This document shows positions 26,701 to 36,700 of a DNA stretch of 64,000 bases, in pieces. The position numbers and the translations under genes are program-made. Below the pieces are notes generated by a model. That model ran no database searches and had not been told where the DNA came from. It saw only the letters and a list, made by a program, of their open reading frames with translations. How positions within the stretch are numbered: the stretch's first letter is position 1; each line of letters starts with the position of its first letter. The stretch comes from Megalopta genalis (Eukaryota; Arthropoda; Insecta; Hymenoptera; Halictidae): the NCBI RefSeq assembly GCF_051020955.1, contig NC_135014.1, forward strand, positions 1,302,001 to 1,366,000, given 5' to 3'.

Positions 26701-27551
26701 GAGACATTTTCAGGACACCCTGTGTAGTTAATCGTCTGTATAAGTGCGAACCATTCTGTTAATTGTCAAAGTGAATTGTTAAAAACAGCGTCGAATGAAA
26801 ATATTGTTTTCAATTGACAAGAAAATTCTTACTTGTTGAACAGCGGACACCTTGCAAGAGGTACAGCTCCCGGTGATATCGACGGAGGAATGTCGGAGGA
26901 AGACACTGTTCCTTCCTTTGTACAGGATCACGTCCGGTATGCTTTGTGCTGGATTGAAGGATGGCGGAAGGGATGCTTGTTTAGGAGACAGCGGTGGACC
27001 GTTGGTTTGCTCGGGGTCTGACAACAAGTACACACTTCACGGTTAGAATAGGAATATACTTTCATAGAATTCAATGAAATAGCATAGTATATGTTAAGCA
27101 TATACTACGTATATGCTTAATATAGCATTATATAATATGTATAGCAACAGTGCTAATATGCATAGTATTGTTTAACGATTATAATCGCTAGATCACTGCG
27201 GATCTTCACGGAAAATAAAAATTCTCTGGCTCGACAAAACAGTAATCGAACCGAAATTTACTTTCATGCTTGATACGGATTATTAAACTATCGTGTTTCA
27301 ATTGATCAGGTATCACTTCGAACGGCTACGGTTGCGCGAGGCCAGGAAGACCGGGAGTCTACACGAAGGTTCATCACTATCTTCCCTGGATCGAGCACAC
27401 GATATCGAGGGAAGACATCCGATCCACGATGGTGTCCTGCAGAGGCCATCGATGTCCTCTGGGCGAATGTCTGCCGAAGTCTCGGGTCTGCAACGGCTAC
27501 TTGGAATGCTCGGACGGCAGCGACGAGCGTAACTGTCTTGTTAATCTTTAG
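11740..27551 (+). CDS. ndl: Nudel-like modular transmembrane serine protease
   Basis: Thirteen coding exons with matching phases: 11740-11911, 12782-12805, 13483-13598, 14067-14304, 16359-17158, 18400-20692, 21535-21732, 22772-23450, 24225-24425, 25158-25292, 25880-26157, 26844-27041, 27310-27551 (1,857 codons plus stop). The first exon opens at an acceptor, so the start Met lies upstream and was not found. Domain order: membrane anchor (SAMLIISAMLVLIAVFAIAG), SEA domain (exons 3-4), about 1,000 residues of Ser/Thr/Pro-rich stalk, two LDLa repeats (exon 7), a third (exon 8), an SRCR-like segment, activation site R-IVGGG, and a trypsin domain with His in SAAHC, Asp in INDVAML and Ser in GDSGGP. 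Asp six residues before the Ser predicts trypsin-like cleavage after Arg/Lys. A final LDLa precedes the stop. An LDLa directly after the protease is the nudel pattern. Drosophila nudel acts in eggshell and dorsoventral patterning, but has more LDLa repeats and a second protease-like domain that is absent here. Confidence 0.75.
11956..12736. mobile_element. Possible old TTAA-flanked element with nested MITE
   Basis: TTAA at 11956-11959 followed by CCTCTCGGCTACTGCGG, and CTGCCATAGTCAAGGGG before TTAA at 12733-12736, form a loose terminal inverted repeat. Sequence inside the left end contains palindromic GGGCGCC and GGGCGCT words. A family A MITE (12172-12532) sits inside. This would be a degenerate piggyBac-type element; the TIR match is weak. 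Confidence 0.3.
12172..12532. mobile_element. MITE family A copy in protease intron 1
   Basis: Starts ACAGGGTGTCC and ends GGGACACCCTGTA, with the same palindromic arms as 9671-10040. It lies between the membrane-anchor exon and the 24-nt exon of the protease gene. Confidence 0.85.
13124..13345. mobile_element. TTAA-flanked MITE, piggyBac type, in protease intron 2
   Basis: CCACTTAGCTG at the left end and CAGCTAAGAGG at the right end are near-perfect inverted repeats. Each is bounded by TTAA (13120-13123 and 13346-13349), the target-site signature of piggyBac-class elements. The 222-bp interior is noncoding. Confidence 0.6.
13669..14038. mobile_element. MITE family A copy in protease intron 3 (370 bp)
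   Basis: TACAGGGCGTCCC to GGAACACCCTGTA, full-length palindrome. It ends only 28 bp before the exon that completes the SEA domain (14067), so it crowds the branch-point and acceptor region of that intron. Confidence 0.88.
14540..16258. repeat. 163-bp satellite with 326-bp dimeric higher-order period
   Basis: The array fills protease intron 4. The word TGTTCTCTTGAGCAAAATTG recurs at about 15061, 15224, 15387, 15550, 15713, 15876, 16039 and 16202, exactly 163 bp apart. Two monomer types alternate: one has TTCGGCAAGATTGTG and CAGAATTATTG, the other TTCGACAAGATTGTG and CAGAATTACTG, so the true period is 326 bp. The left part (14540-15050) is more diverged and is built from about 27-bp subunits of the form AAATTATTCTCTTCGGC. 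Confidence 0.95.
17239..17607. mobile_element. MITE family A copy in protease intron 5
   Basis: TACAGGGTGTACC to GGGACACCCTGTA, full-length palindrome with slightly diverged arms. Confidence 0.87.
17960..18165. repeat. AT-rich simple sequence in protease intron 5
   Basis: Runs of TA and ATT with little else, between the MITE and the largest protease exon. Confidence 0.8.
18703..18810 (+). repeat. 27-bp in-frame coding repeat in the protease stalk
   Basis: Four contiguous 27-bp units encode a 9-residue repeat of the form NNGPNAGTK (the first unit reads NSGPNAVTK). It lies in the Ser/Thr-rich stalk in exon 6, in frame, so copy-number changes would keep the reading frame. Confidence 0.95.
20740..21260. 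repeat. Family B fragments in protease intron 6
   Basis: Two blocks resembling the family B end (CTGTAACTCCGTTA..., ATTGAAGCTCGAA..., TCTACTTTA) at about 20770-20850 and 20950-21045, and a third matching the arm (GGACAAATTTTTTCCGGGCATG...) at about 21148-21215. They are diverged and not full length. Confidence 0.55.
21990..22330. repeat. AT-rich simple sequence in protease intron 7
   Basis: Dense TA/TAATA/TATAAATA repeats. They end at a short perfect hairpin GTGGGACT...AGTCCCAC at 22329-22349. Confidence 0.8.
23755..24095. mobile_element. MITE family A copy in protease intron 8, left end truncated
   Basis: Begins at TCGCAATCCGGAAATGACGG without the outer 20 bp and ends GGGACACCCTGTA. Palindromic arms as in the other copies. 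Confidence 0.83.
26353..26726. mobile_element. MITE family A copy in protease intron 11
   Basis: TACAGGGTGTCCC to CAGGACACCCTGTGTA. Arms are more diverged than in the copies at 13669 and 41706, so this is probably an older insertion. Confidence 0.83.
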
Positions 27552-29824
27552 CGAGCAAAGACTGAAGAAGATTAAATTTTGCTGCCACTAATGTAATCTC
27601 GTAGTTCGGAGATTTAAATTTGATTTCGACCGGATTGTACGGTCTGTCGAAGTTTGCAGCGAAAGTAGATGCAACAACTGTTTTCCCCGTGAATCGGTGC
27701 AGCGCGGGCTCGTATTAATTGAAAAAAACATTATCTTTCGTTCACTGTTTGTTCATCGACGAATTGTATCCGAACAGAGTGGCGCGAGTGAACGCGTTAA
27801 TGCTGGCGGGTATACAGAAGTAGAATTCGATATTTTTATACGACGATAAGAATGTTACAACCGGCGAACAGTTCCGTGTAGCATCAAATGTTCGTTGAAT
27901 TAATGCACGTGCAATATCTAGATCGAAATCAAACTGTGAAGGTAATCGTCGGAGAGTAGCCGAAACATTAGCAATGATTAACGACACACCGCAGATACTG
28001 ATTTATACTCCTCCGCGCAATTATCTCTGCATTTGATTCTTAATATTAACGCGTTCGAGTAGCAGACAGATGGTCGAGAGTTCGCAGCATTGTTCGTTCG
28101 ACGATGGCGCGAACAGTCGCGTAGAATTGTATTTCCGAGCCACAGCGATGACTCGGAAATACTTGACGTAGAAATATTTCAGACGAACCTGGCCTTTGGA
28201 TTCTTCGTTTAAGGCGAAACCGAATCTCTAGGCCACGTATATCGTGCTATCACCAATTTAAGTTTTTCCTTAAGTTCGACAAACGAAATATGTATATATC
28301 GTGTCTAATGTATTATGTAAAAAAGAACCTGATGCTAATAAATAAGAATTTTTAGAAAATAACAATTTCTCGCGTTTCGCACGAGTTTCTATAAATCATA
28401 AAATTGAGATTTTCGAAGCGTCCCGGTAAAAATTGTAAGAATACTTCAACGATAAAAGATACGAAAGATTCCAAAGAATATAGTTCAAGTGAATTTTTAA
28501 AGAGAGATTAATATATCTAATAGTTTTCATTGAAAAGAATCCATCGAAATGAAATGTAAAGCCAGATGACAACACCGCGCGGACTTCGTACGTTTACGAG
28601 AAAAAATGCGTGGACCAAAAGCAAAACGGTCAAATCGTTCGAAGAATTTATTTTAAAAGTACCATAACATTATTCCGAGTTCATTTGATTTATTAAGCCA
28701 TAGAGTAAATGCCTAAGCAGCTTCTGTATTGCAATCGATGCACATTCATTTATATTTTGCATAAAACTCCGCAGCCTATCGACGACGTTACGTTGTCGAT
28801 GCGTTTCTCAAGAGCAATAACAATACAGGCGTTATTATAGACGGTATATCATTTCATTTTATTAGGACAATTAGAAATAGCACTGAAAATCATATTTGGA
28901 AACAAATATTGATTATTCTCGATACAATACTCTATCGATATTAAAAATGAAAGCTGTTAGAAGTCTATCATGTTAAGAACAATACGATCCTTTGGAGTGA
29001 AGAACATCAGTCGATAAATCATCGTTCCGTCGCGAAACACGTTTTTTAGTAGCATACAAAATAGACAAATGAAGTCGGACCATTCGAATTCCCTCTCTTT
29101 GCAGTCCATTCGTTAAAGAAGGATCGTACTGTTTTGAATCCATTGTTAATCCTAAAACGATCTCGTTACTCTATTATCATCGTGCCGCTTTTAAGTAGAG
29201 CGCTAGTTATTACATTATACCTACGATTAGCACAATATACCAAGTGGTAAAAATCACAATGTAATTTACGTCACGTTCAAACAGCACGCTTTTTTTTGAT
29301 GTTCAATTTTCAGGTTTCACAACATACCCCTCCATCATTGTTCGCAATAGCTTTCCTCCCCTTAACCAAGTGGACCATCCAGACTTTTGCACGTCCATCA
29401 TTTTTGATCATTTCACGCGCATAGAGCAGCGTGCATGCGGAAAACCTCGAAGATTCTCGGGTTAATCGGCCCTTCCGCGAATAACGTTCCGGTTAACTGG
29501 CCAAGGTGATCGAGAAGATGTGAAGAACAATCTTCATTCGGCACGTGCTCTCATCCAATCATTGTAGCAAATAATATGCTCTTGCTATTTTGGCGAGGAT
29601 TCGTAATTTCGAAGATTTTTTTTCGTTAAGAGAACGACCACCTTGGCCAACTAAGTAACGTTCGTTTAAATGAAAAACGAAAATCGATTATTCTATTCGG
29701 TAGATCACGGATACTTGTAAACTCGGAAGACTCCTGAACCGAAGCGATGTACCCTTAGTATAGTTAATTACTATAATTTTCGACAACGGGTCAAAATTTT
29801 GACGGAACTCCTCGATCGATCGTG
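27552..29824. other. Intergenic region, nothing recognised
   Basis: About 2.3 kb of mixed AT-rich sequence downstream of the protease stop codon. I searched the plus strand for a second protease-like domain (as in Drosophila nudel) and saw no GDSGGP-like, LDLa-like or AAHC-like segment. No repeat family was recognised. Confidence 0.5.
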
Positions 29825-30341
29825 ATGAACAGTCTTTGTTGCAAAAGTCAAGAGACGATATATCCAACCATTGATATGACATCGCCCGAACGCTTCAGAA
29901 ATGGTTCCGAAATCATCTCCGATTCTATGTTCCCGGTGCGCCCGAGCGATACTCGCTCTAATCACCCGCTAAAAAGAAAAACCGAAAATAAACAACGTCG
30001 AGCGGCAATTCCTTGGCGAGTCATCTTGACGACCGGTTTGGGCAAAAGTTCGATCACGTTAGAAAACGGTGTAAATGTATAAAAGTGCGGTCCGAAGGTA
30101 GCAAAACTTTTGTCCATACCTGTTTATACTCTTAAACCGACCTACAACAAACTGTCCCCATGAATCAGCACCGGACGTGCGAACCGAAAACAGTTTCGTG
30201 GAGGATGCCGATATCCCATCTACACGTATGGAACGAATCACAACCGCTAGAGATCTAATTAATCCTATATTACAAAATATCGTGTCGCAGATTATCCGGG
30301 TACTACCCGCGTATTCAAATTCCGTGAGCGTAATCGTTTGA
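29825..30341 (+). CDS. Predicted small protein, two exons
   Basis: I do not recognise this protein. Exon 29825-30068 starts MNSLCCKSQETIYPTIDMTS and ends in phase 1 at AACG|GTGTAA. Exon 30169-30341 starts after ATCAG in the matching phase and stays open to TGA, giving 138 residues. The C-terminal exon (…RDLINPILQNIVSQIIRVLP…) has an amphipathic, coding-like composition. There is no signal peptide; it is Ser/Arg-rich in the middle. A better donor (TCC|GTGAGC at 30323) would remove the last few codons and could join a downstream exon, perhaps the one at 31745. The splice sites are weak, so this could be a chance open frame. Confidence 0.35.
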
Positions 30342-30737
30342 ACCTCGTGCAATCGTTTCTCTATTAGAGGAGTGACCTTCGTTTTATCTTTCTTCATATT
30401 TCAATTTTCGCCTGAACCGGAGTCGATGATCTCCACGAAAATGCACGCGATATTGCATCGAACGAGATGGGACTGTGTGTGTAACGTTGTGTAGTGAAAA
30501 ATTGTCTAATCGAACACGCCGTGTCTGCCAACGCAGGACACGGGACGACCCTAACCGCGCGGATGAGTCTATTCCGTTGGCTAATTCATCGCCCCTATTC
30601 TGATTCGTCTTAAATTAACTCGAAGAAGCAATAAATAAGAAATCGATGAATCCTCTGAAGACGATACCTCTAATGAGCCGTACTCTTAAACGGATAGTTA
30701 GTTTAGGCTATGAATGATGTTGAACCGTAAGACGACT

Positions 30738-33700
30738 TTAACCAAGCGAGTCGACCGCGATCGTGCTGAGACCTTTCGGACTGACCGTGGTCTTGAACTG
30801 CTCCGGTACGGGATACTCGACCTGCAATCATGAATTTAAAAAAATATGTAAACGAGCTGGATTACGTTTCGTCTGAGGCATTATTTATCTGATGCATTTA
30901 TCGTGCAACGGTCTTACGTAATCGCCGTTTCCTTTCGGCACCATGACATTCATCTCGCTCGACTTGCTGCTGATTAATTCAACATCCATCGATTCCGAGC
31001 TTAGGTACATCTGGCAACCGTCGGTTTTGTCGATGGAGATGGTGGGTACCTTACCCAATACCTGCAATTCGACAAGAGAAACAATATGTTAATCAAATCG
31101 TCGCATTTTAATCGTAAAAACTCTACTGTGACCTTTGGAAAAAAAACAATGTTTCTGTTTAAAATCTCTGTGTCTCTTTCGATGCGATTGATATCAATCC
31201 GAAAAATAGTGAAAGACAAAATTGTCACGTGTCATCGAATTGGAATATTTTCGAACGAAAGAATAAGATGAGCAGACCACCTTCTTGAAGTAATTCGAAG
31301 AAGCAGGAATTCTATGGGAATTTATTTCTGTTTTCGAGGTTAAATTGGCATTAAGGTTAATTGGTTGTTTGACAAGTTGAAAATCCCCGGTCTAGAAATA
31401 ACGGTATACTTCTTCGAAATACATCCTATACGTAATATCGATAAATTCTCGTTTTCTATCGACGAACAACTGCAGGTCGTGGTTTCTTTCGATTTTTCAT
31501 GGCTTCACGAGGTACAGGCTCCTGGACTGGATAATAACAATAGGCACGAACCGATGACCTCTTAAAACCTTAATGGTCCCGGCCTATCCATCTCCAGACA
31601 GAATGCAGTGGCAGTTCGGTAAGACTCGAGGCATCGGTGCATAATTTGCAATCTGCTTATTCTCTGTTCGAACTATAGCCTTAAACGTGTTGGAAAAATC
31701 AACTTCGAACTGTCTATAAACTTATTAACCAATTCGAATTCCAGGTGGAAATCTGGAACCGGTGCAAATGGTCTGCGAACTCGACTGGAAAGAATGTCCG
31801 AAAGCAATCGCGAATTATGTCTGGAGCGAGATCGTAACCGATGTCGTCGATTGCATCACTCAAGGGATCATTCTAAAGGCACACGCGTCTTTTTCCTTTC
31901 AACCGTGTTCAATTGCTGAAACCAATCGTTCTAATTATTTCGGATTTGTCTATCTGTTCATTCTCTGATCGTTCGCGTTTGTTAGTGTTAAGCGAATCTA
32001 GTTATCAAATTAACAGACTATGAGATGATGCATAAGCACAAAATATCATATATATTTAATATAATAATAATATTACTATATTATATATATTTAATAATAT
32101 AATATATATTATTAAATATTATAATATAATATATATTTAATATAAATATCATATATAAATATAATTCGTAAATAAATATAATACATAAAAAGAAGGAAAT
32201 TTTTTGAAGAAATTTTTAACGATAAAAATCTCTCATAGTGATTTTTGTATCGTTTTTAAATCTCCAATCAGAAAACGAAGAATAACTGTATGATTTGTTC
32301 AAAGGTATTTTGCACGTTCCTCGTTTGTACCGTGTTGCTCCGTGTAATACATTCGAAAACTAAACGGCTAAGCGAGTTCCTGGATGATAAAAGGATCCTA
32401 AACAAAATCGGATACAAAATAGAAGATCTCGAACTGAAAGTCAGCATACTAACATACAAAATGCAATACGGCTCGTGGCCTATGCCCCACCAGATTCAAA
32501 AACCAGGCTTCAAAAAACACTTGAAAAATCTTCGATTGACCCTGTCGAACACCAACGACCGCGCCGATTGGATAAAACACGTGTTGCTAAGGTATCGCGA
32601 ACATTTCGAATGTTCAATATTAATTAATACAGTGATAGTATCGTTATCACTGTTTCAGCCCCCGAACGGACAAGTCGTTCGTTTCGTTTCGAAACGGAAG
32701 CTATTATCCCTCTGAACATCATGTGACGGAGCTGTTTGATGCGAAGAAGAAGTCTCTTCATCCCTACGTAAGACGCAACGTTCTAGAACACATCAGCAGA
32801 TCATCGAAAAGCGACAGCGACGGTTCCCAAAAGTACAATTACAGCGCAAACTTCCTCACTGTTCGAGATAGTTCTTAAAACCACGTTTGGAAACTTGCGA
32901 ACAATAATTAGTATAGTATTACATCTCTAGTACAGTATTACATCATAGACACTCTATTGCGAACCAGCGACGCGACTGAGATCAGTAAATACATTTTTGC
33001 GATTGTTTGTTTATTCGATTCGAATTTCTCGACGTTGGTCCGGAAAAAGATTGTTTAAAGGAAGAGAACAGTGTACTCCCTCGTAGAGAAACTTTGATAA
33101 CAGTTGCAGACATTACAGAATTGCTGACGCGCGTGCAATGTCATGATCATAATTAGTTTTTCTTCATAGGATAAATTCCTTCGAGCTTAAGAGGGCGACA
33201 AGTCGAAGACGACGCAGAGCGTCGAAGAGTGAAAATTTCCAAGCGCGGAACAGTAACACGGTCCCGAATCCGATCTCCCAGCGAAACAGTAAATCAACGA
33301 GCAAATTAAGAACCCGTAAAACTGAGAAAACAGCCGCGCCTTGTAAAAGGTTCACGAGAACTATGGACGAGTGCAAGCGATACTTGAAAGAGTTGTACGA
33401 GAGCAATAAATATCTTGGTCTGGTCTGCAGCTCTGTGGAAACCAGTAACGAGTCCTTGACGAAAAATGACTGGCCGGATGCGCAGGTAAAGAAGCTCTCT
33501 TTTTGCATGGTAACTGGGTCAGCTACTGGACCATAGAGATCAGAAAGCAGTCTATAAAAATAAAACATTGTATATAGAAACATAGCCTAATAATATGTAA
33601 TATAACAGATGTCACATCGTATGCTAAAACCGCAAAATTCTTTGACAATTAATTTGTTTGGTAATCTCGTCGAATGACACAAACGAGCCAAAAATAGACA

Positions 33701-36700
33701 TTTCAATTTTAGCAAGAAAACTGTACTCAACCAGAAGGTGCATCTGACGTGGGTGAAAAATCGAGGGAGAATCCAGGCAAAGAGACATCGTCGGAACAAA
33801 GAACCGCTGTTGCGGAAAAGAAAACAAGGGAACAGTATAAGGAAAATTGTTTGGAACTGTCCAATGCTGTTTGTCCGGTCGTGAGGTTGAAGGAGAATTG
33901 TTTGATGCCATCAAAGATGAACATAACGTTTCGCAGCGAAATGTTCCCTCGACAATCTTCGCACATGATGATCCCACAACCATGTGAACGCCAAAAATTC
34001 GTAGAAACGTCCCAGGAGACGTTGTATCAAGTGAAGAAGAAACTGGAGAGTTTGCACAACGTGTTACGAACTTACGAAATGCAGAATTCCGAGATGAGAC
34101 TAGCAGGCAAGCCACGAGACGGTAAAAGCAGCTGGAACAATGCTCGTACTGATGTCATGAACAAAGCCGTTTCAATTGAAACAGACAATAACGGTTGGAA
34201 CGAGAAGAACAAAAACAGAGTGAGATTCGATACCGCCGCGGGAAAGCACTTCGATGATCTACACAGAACCGTTTACATCAGTTCCGAACAGTATGACAGT
34301 GACGAAACAGGCAGAAGTTCTGACGTGTCTGTTCGAAGTTATTCCCAGGTGCTCAGCACTTACTATTCGAACAATTTGAAGAAGTCGTATTCGGTTGACA
34401 AAAGGGAATACTCTTCGATCAGATACGACAAAATTCCGGAGAGGATATATTACACTATATCATCTGACTTCTTCGATAACGAGAACATCGCCGTGGCAGG
34501 TAATTTCGCGTTACCAGACGTATACGTTGAAAACACGCAAACAGGATCACTTGGTTATTTAGATAGACAGACTGTACCAATGGATACTGATGAAGACCTG
34601 CTAATAACTTCGCCAACCTCGAGTCGCACAGAGATGTCCAAGGAGAGCGAATCCGATGATAAGTCCACGGCAGTGTTGCTTCAAGAGGCATTGCAAATCA
34701 AAAGAGCGCTGCTGACACGTGTAGAGTTGGAAAAAATATGCTATATGGATGAAGATGAAAAACATGTGCAGGCAGAATATGTGTCAGAGTGTGGCAAATG
34801 CTCGTACGTTGACAATAATCTGCAATCGAAACTATTGGATATCATATCGGAGGAACAATCGATCAGCAGCTCCACCGACAGAGGTAGTCGAACTTACATG
34901 TTTCTAAACATAAAACAAGGAAAACAATTAGCTCGTTCTTCAACGTTCAGCAATAATGTAAGAAATTTTAGGCAACAAAATCAAGTTGCGGATCAAGGTA
35001 TAAATATGGAAAATGTTGAGTCGAATAAAAATCTTGGGTCAGGCTCCGAATACTTTAGTATCAATAACATAATGCAGGAAAATGATCAAATGAATCTTAA
35101 TCAAGCATCATTATCGGAATACAAAAGTTGTCATGAGATTAAATCTGTTAAATCCGCAGAAATTGCAACGGATAATTTACGTAAAAAATGTCAAAGTTAT
35201 ACTTCGAGTATGTTCAACGGAATGAACGAAGATACGAAACTTGCAAACTGTACGAAAAATGAAAATAACGAGAACGATTTCGAGTCGAACTTCTTACGTA
35301 TGAGCAACATAAACGAGCTTGTGGATATTAACAACAGCAGCACAGAGATATTTTCACAAAACTTAAACGACTCCTTCATAAATGAACAGAATTCTAGCTT
35401 GAACAAAAACGAAGAATGCAATTTTCTGGATTCGGACACTGCAGACCAACGTGCAAACGTTGCATTTCTTACAGATGTAGGCAACTTTGTAAGTACAACA
35501 TTGAACGCATCACAGAATGAGAAATATATTGAAGAAAACGAGATTTTAATATCTAGTCCTAATTTGAGTTTAAAAAGGCACCCAGGCACGTGCTCTCTAA
35601 TAGAACAAACATTGGTGACAGAAAATGAAACGATGAAACTGCACATGGTGATAAACGTCGCAGATACAATGTATGAATTGTCAGCTTCTGAGAGCAAAGA
35701 AAATTCTTTGGAGACGAACCTGCAAGATTCATCGAGTGTAAATCAGTCGAACGATTCTAACATTCCAGAGCCTCCGTCTACGACAGCACTCACTAATAAA
35801 TCATTGGACGAAGAAGAATTAAATGTAAATTGGTCAACTATCAAGGACGGCTATACTAACCATTACATTAACGAGAAAAACGCGCAAAGAGCTTCAACGA
35901 ACACCATTACTCTTCAGAAATACGATTACGTGGAAGTGGAACATTGTAACAGAGACGTGTACAATGAAGACGCAACTCCAGCAGAATACAGAAGCTTAGA
36001 AGTTCATTACCATGAAAATAGTAAATTGAAAAACGGAAAAGATAATTCAGTTATGCGGAGTTCTGTTGCAACCTCAAATAACAAAGAGACAATTAATGTG
36101 GCAGATCTGTATAAATCATATTCCAACCTCATTTCCCCACAGAGCAGCATGTATTTTACGGATGATGCTTCAAGTTCTGCTATAAAATTAAACAATACAA
36201 ACTCAAAACATATGGAAACCGATCTACGCTCGACATCAAAGAATGAAAAAGCAGATATCGAAGTACGCTACCATGAGAAAAACGCAAACGACACTGAAAA
36301 TGCTGATTTATTATTTATTTCCATATCGAACGATGCTAATACTATTAATAAAATGGAAAGAGAGTCCTATGTTAAAATTACAAATAACGAACATTGTGTT
36401 GAACAAAAATTAGCAGATTTTAACGAAGATATAGATGACAAAAGTAAAACATCGTCCGAGAATGATATGGACAGTAACATTAATACGTCGATAATTAACA
36501 AAACAGAGGAAACGATAAAAAAGGAAAAAACTTGTAACAATGAAACTTCAATATCATACGATAATACGTGCAATGAAACATCGATACGAAGAACAAGTGC
36601 AAATGTCAATGATAAAGAGCAATCCAATTCATCTGTAAATAAAGCAAAACTGACACATGTCGATCAAACTACAGCTTTATCAGCAGTATCTTCGCGTCAG

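Noticed and set aside
31745..31968. Alternative reading (WKSGTGANGLRTRLERMSES…) of the second exon in the CAP intron
   Set aside because: It also stays open but gives an Arg/His-rich product. The chosen frame has a better hydrophobic pattern and phase match. Neither is proven.
33022..33150. Plus-strand frame EFLDVGPEKDCLKEENSVLP… as a first exon of the large nested gene
   Set aside because: Composition is coding-like, but there is no donor in the right phase, and the apparent intron to 33170 would be only about 48 bp.
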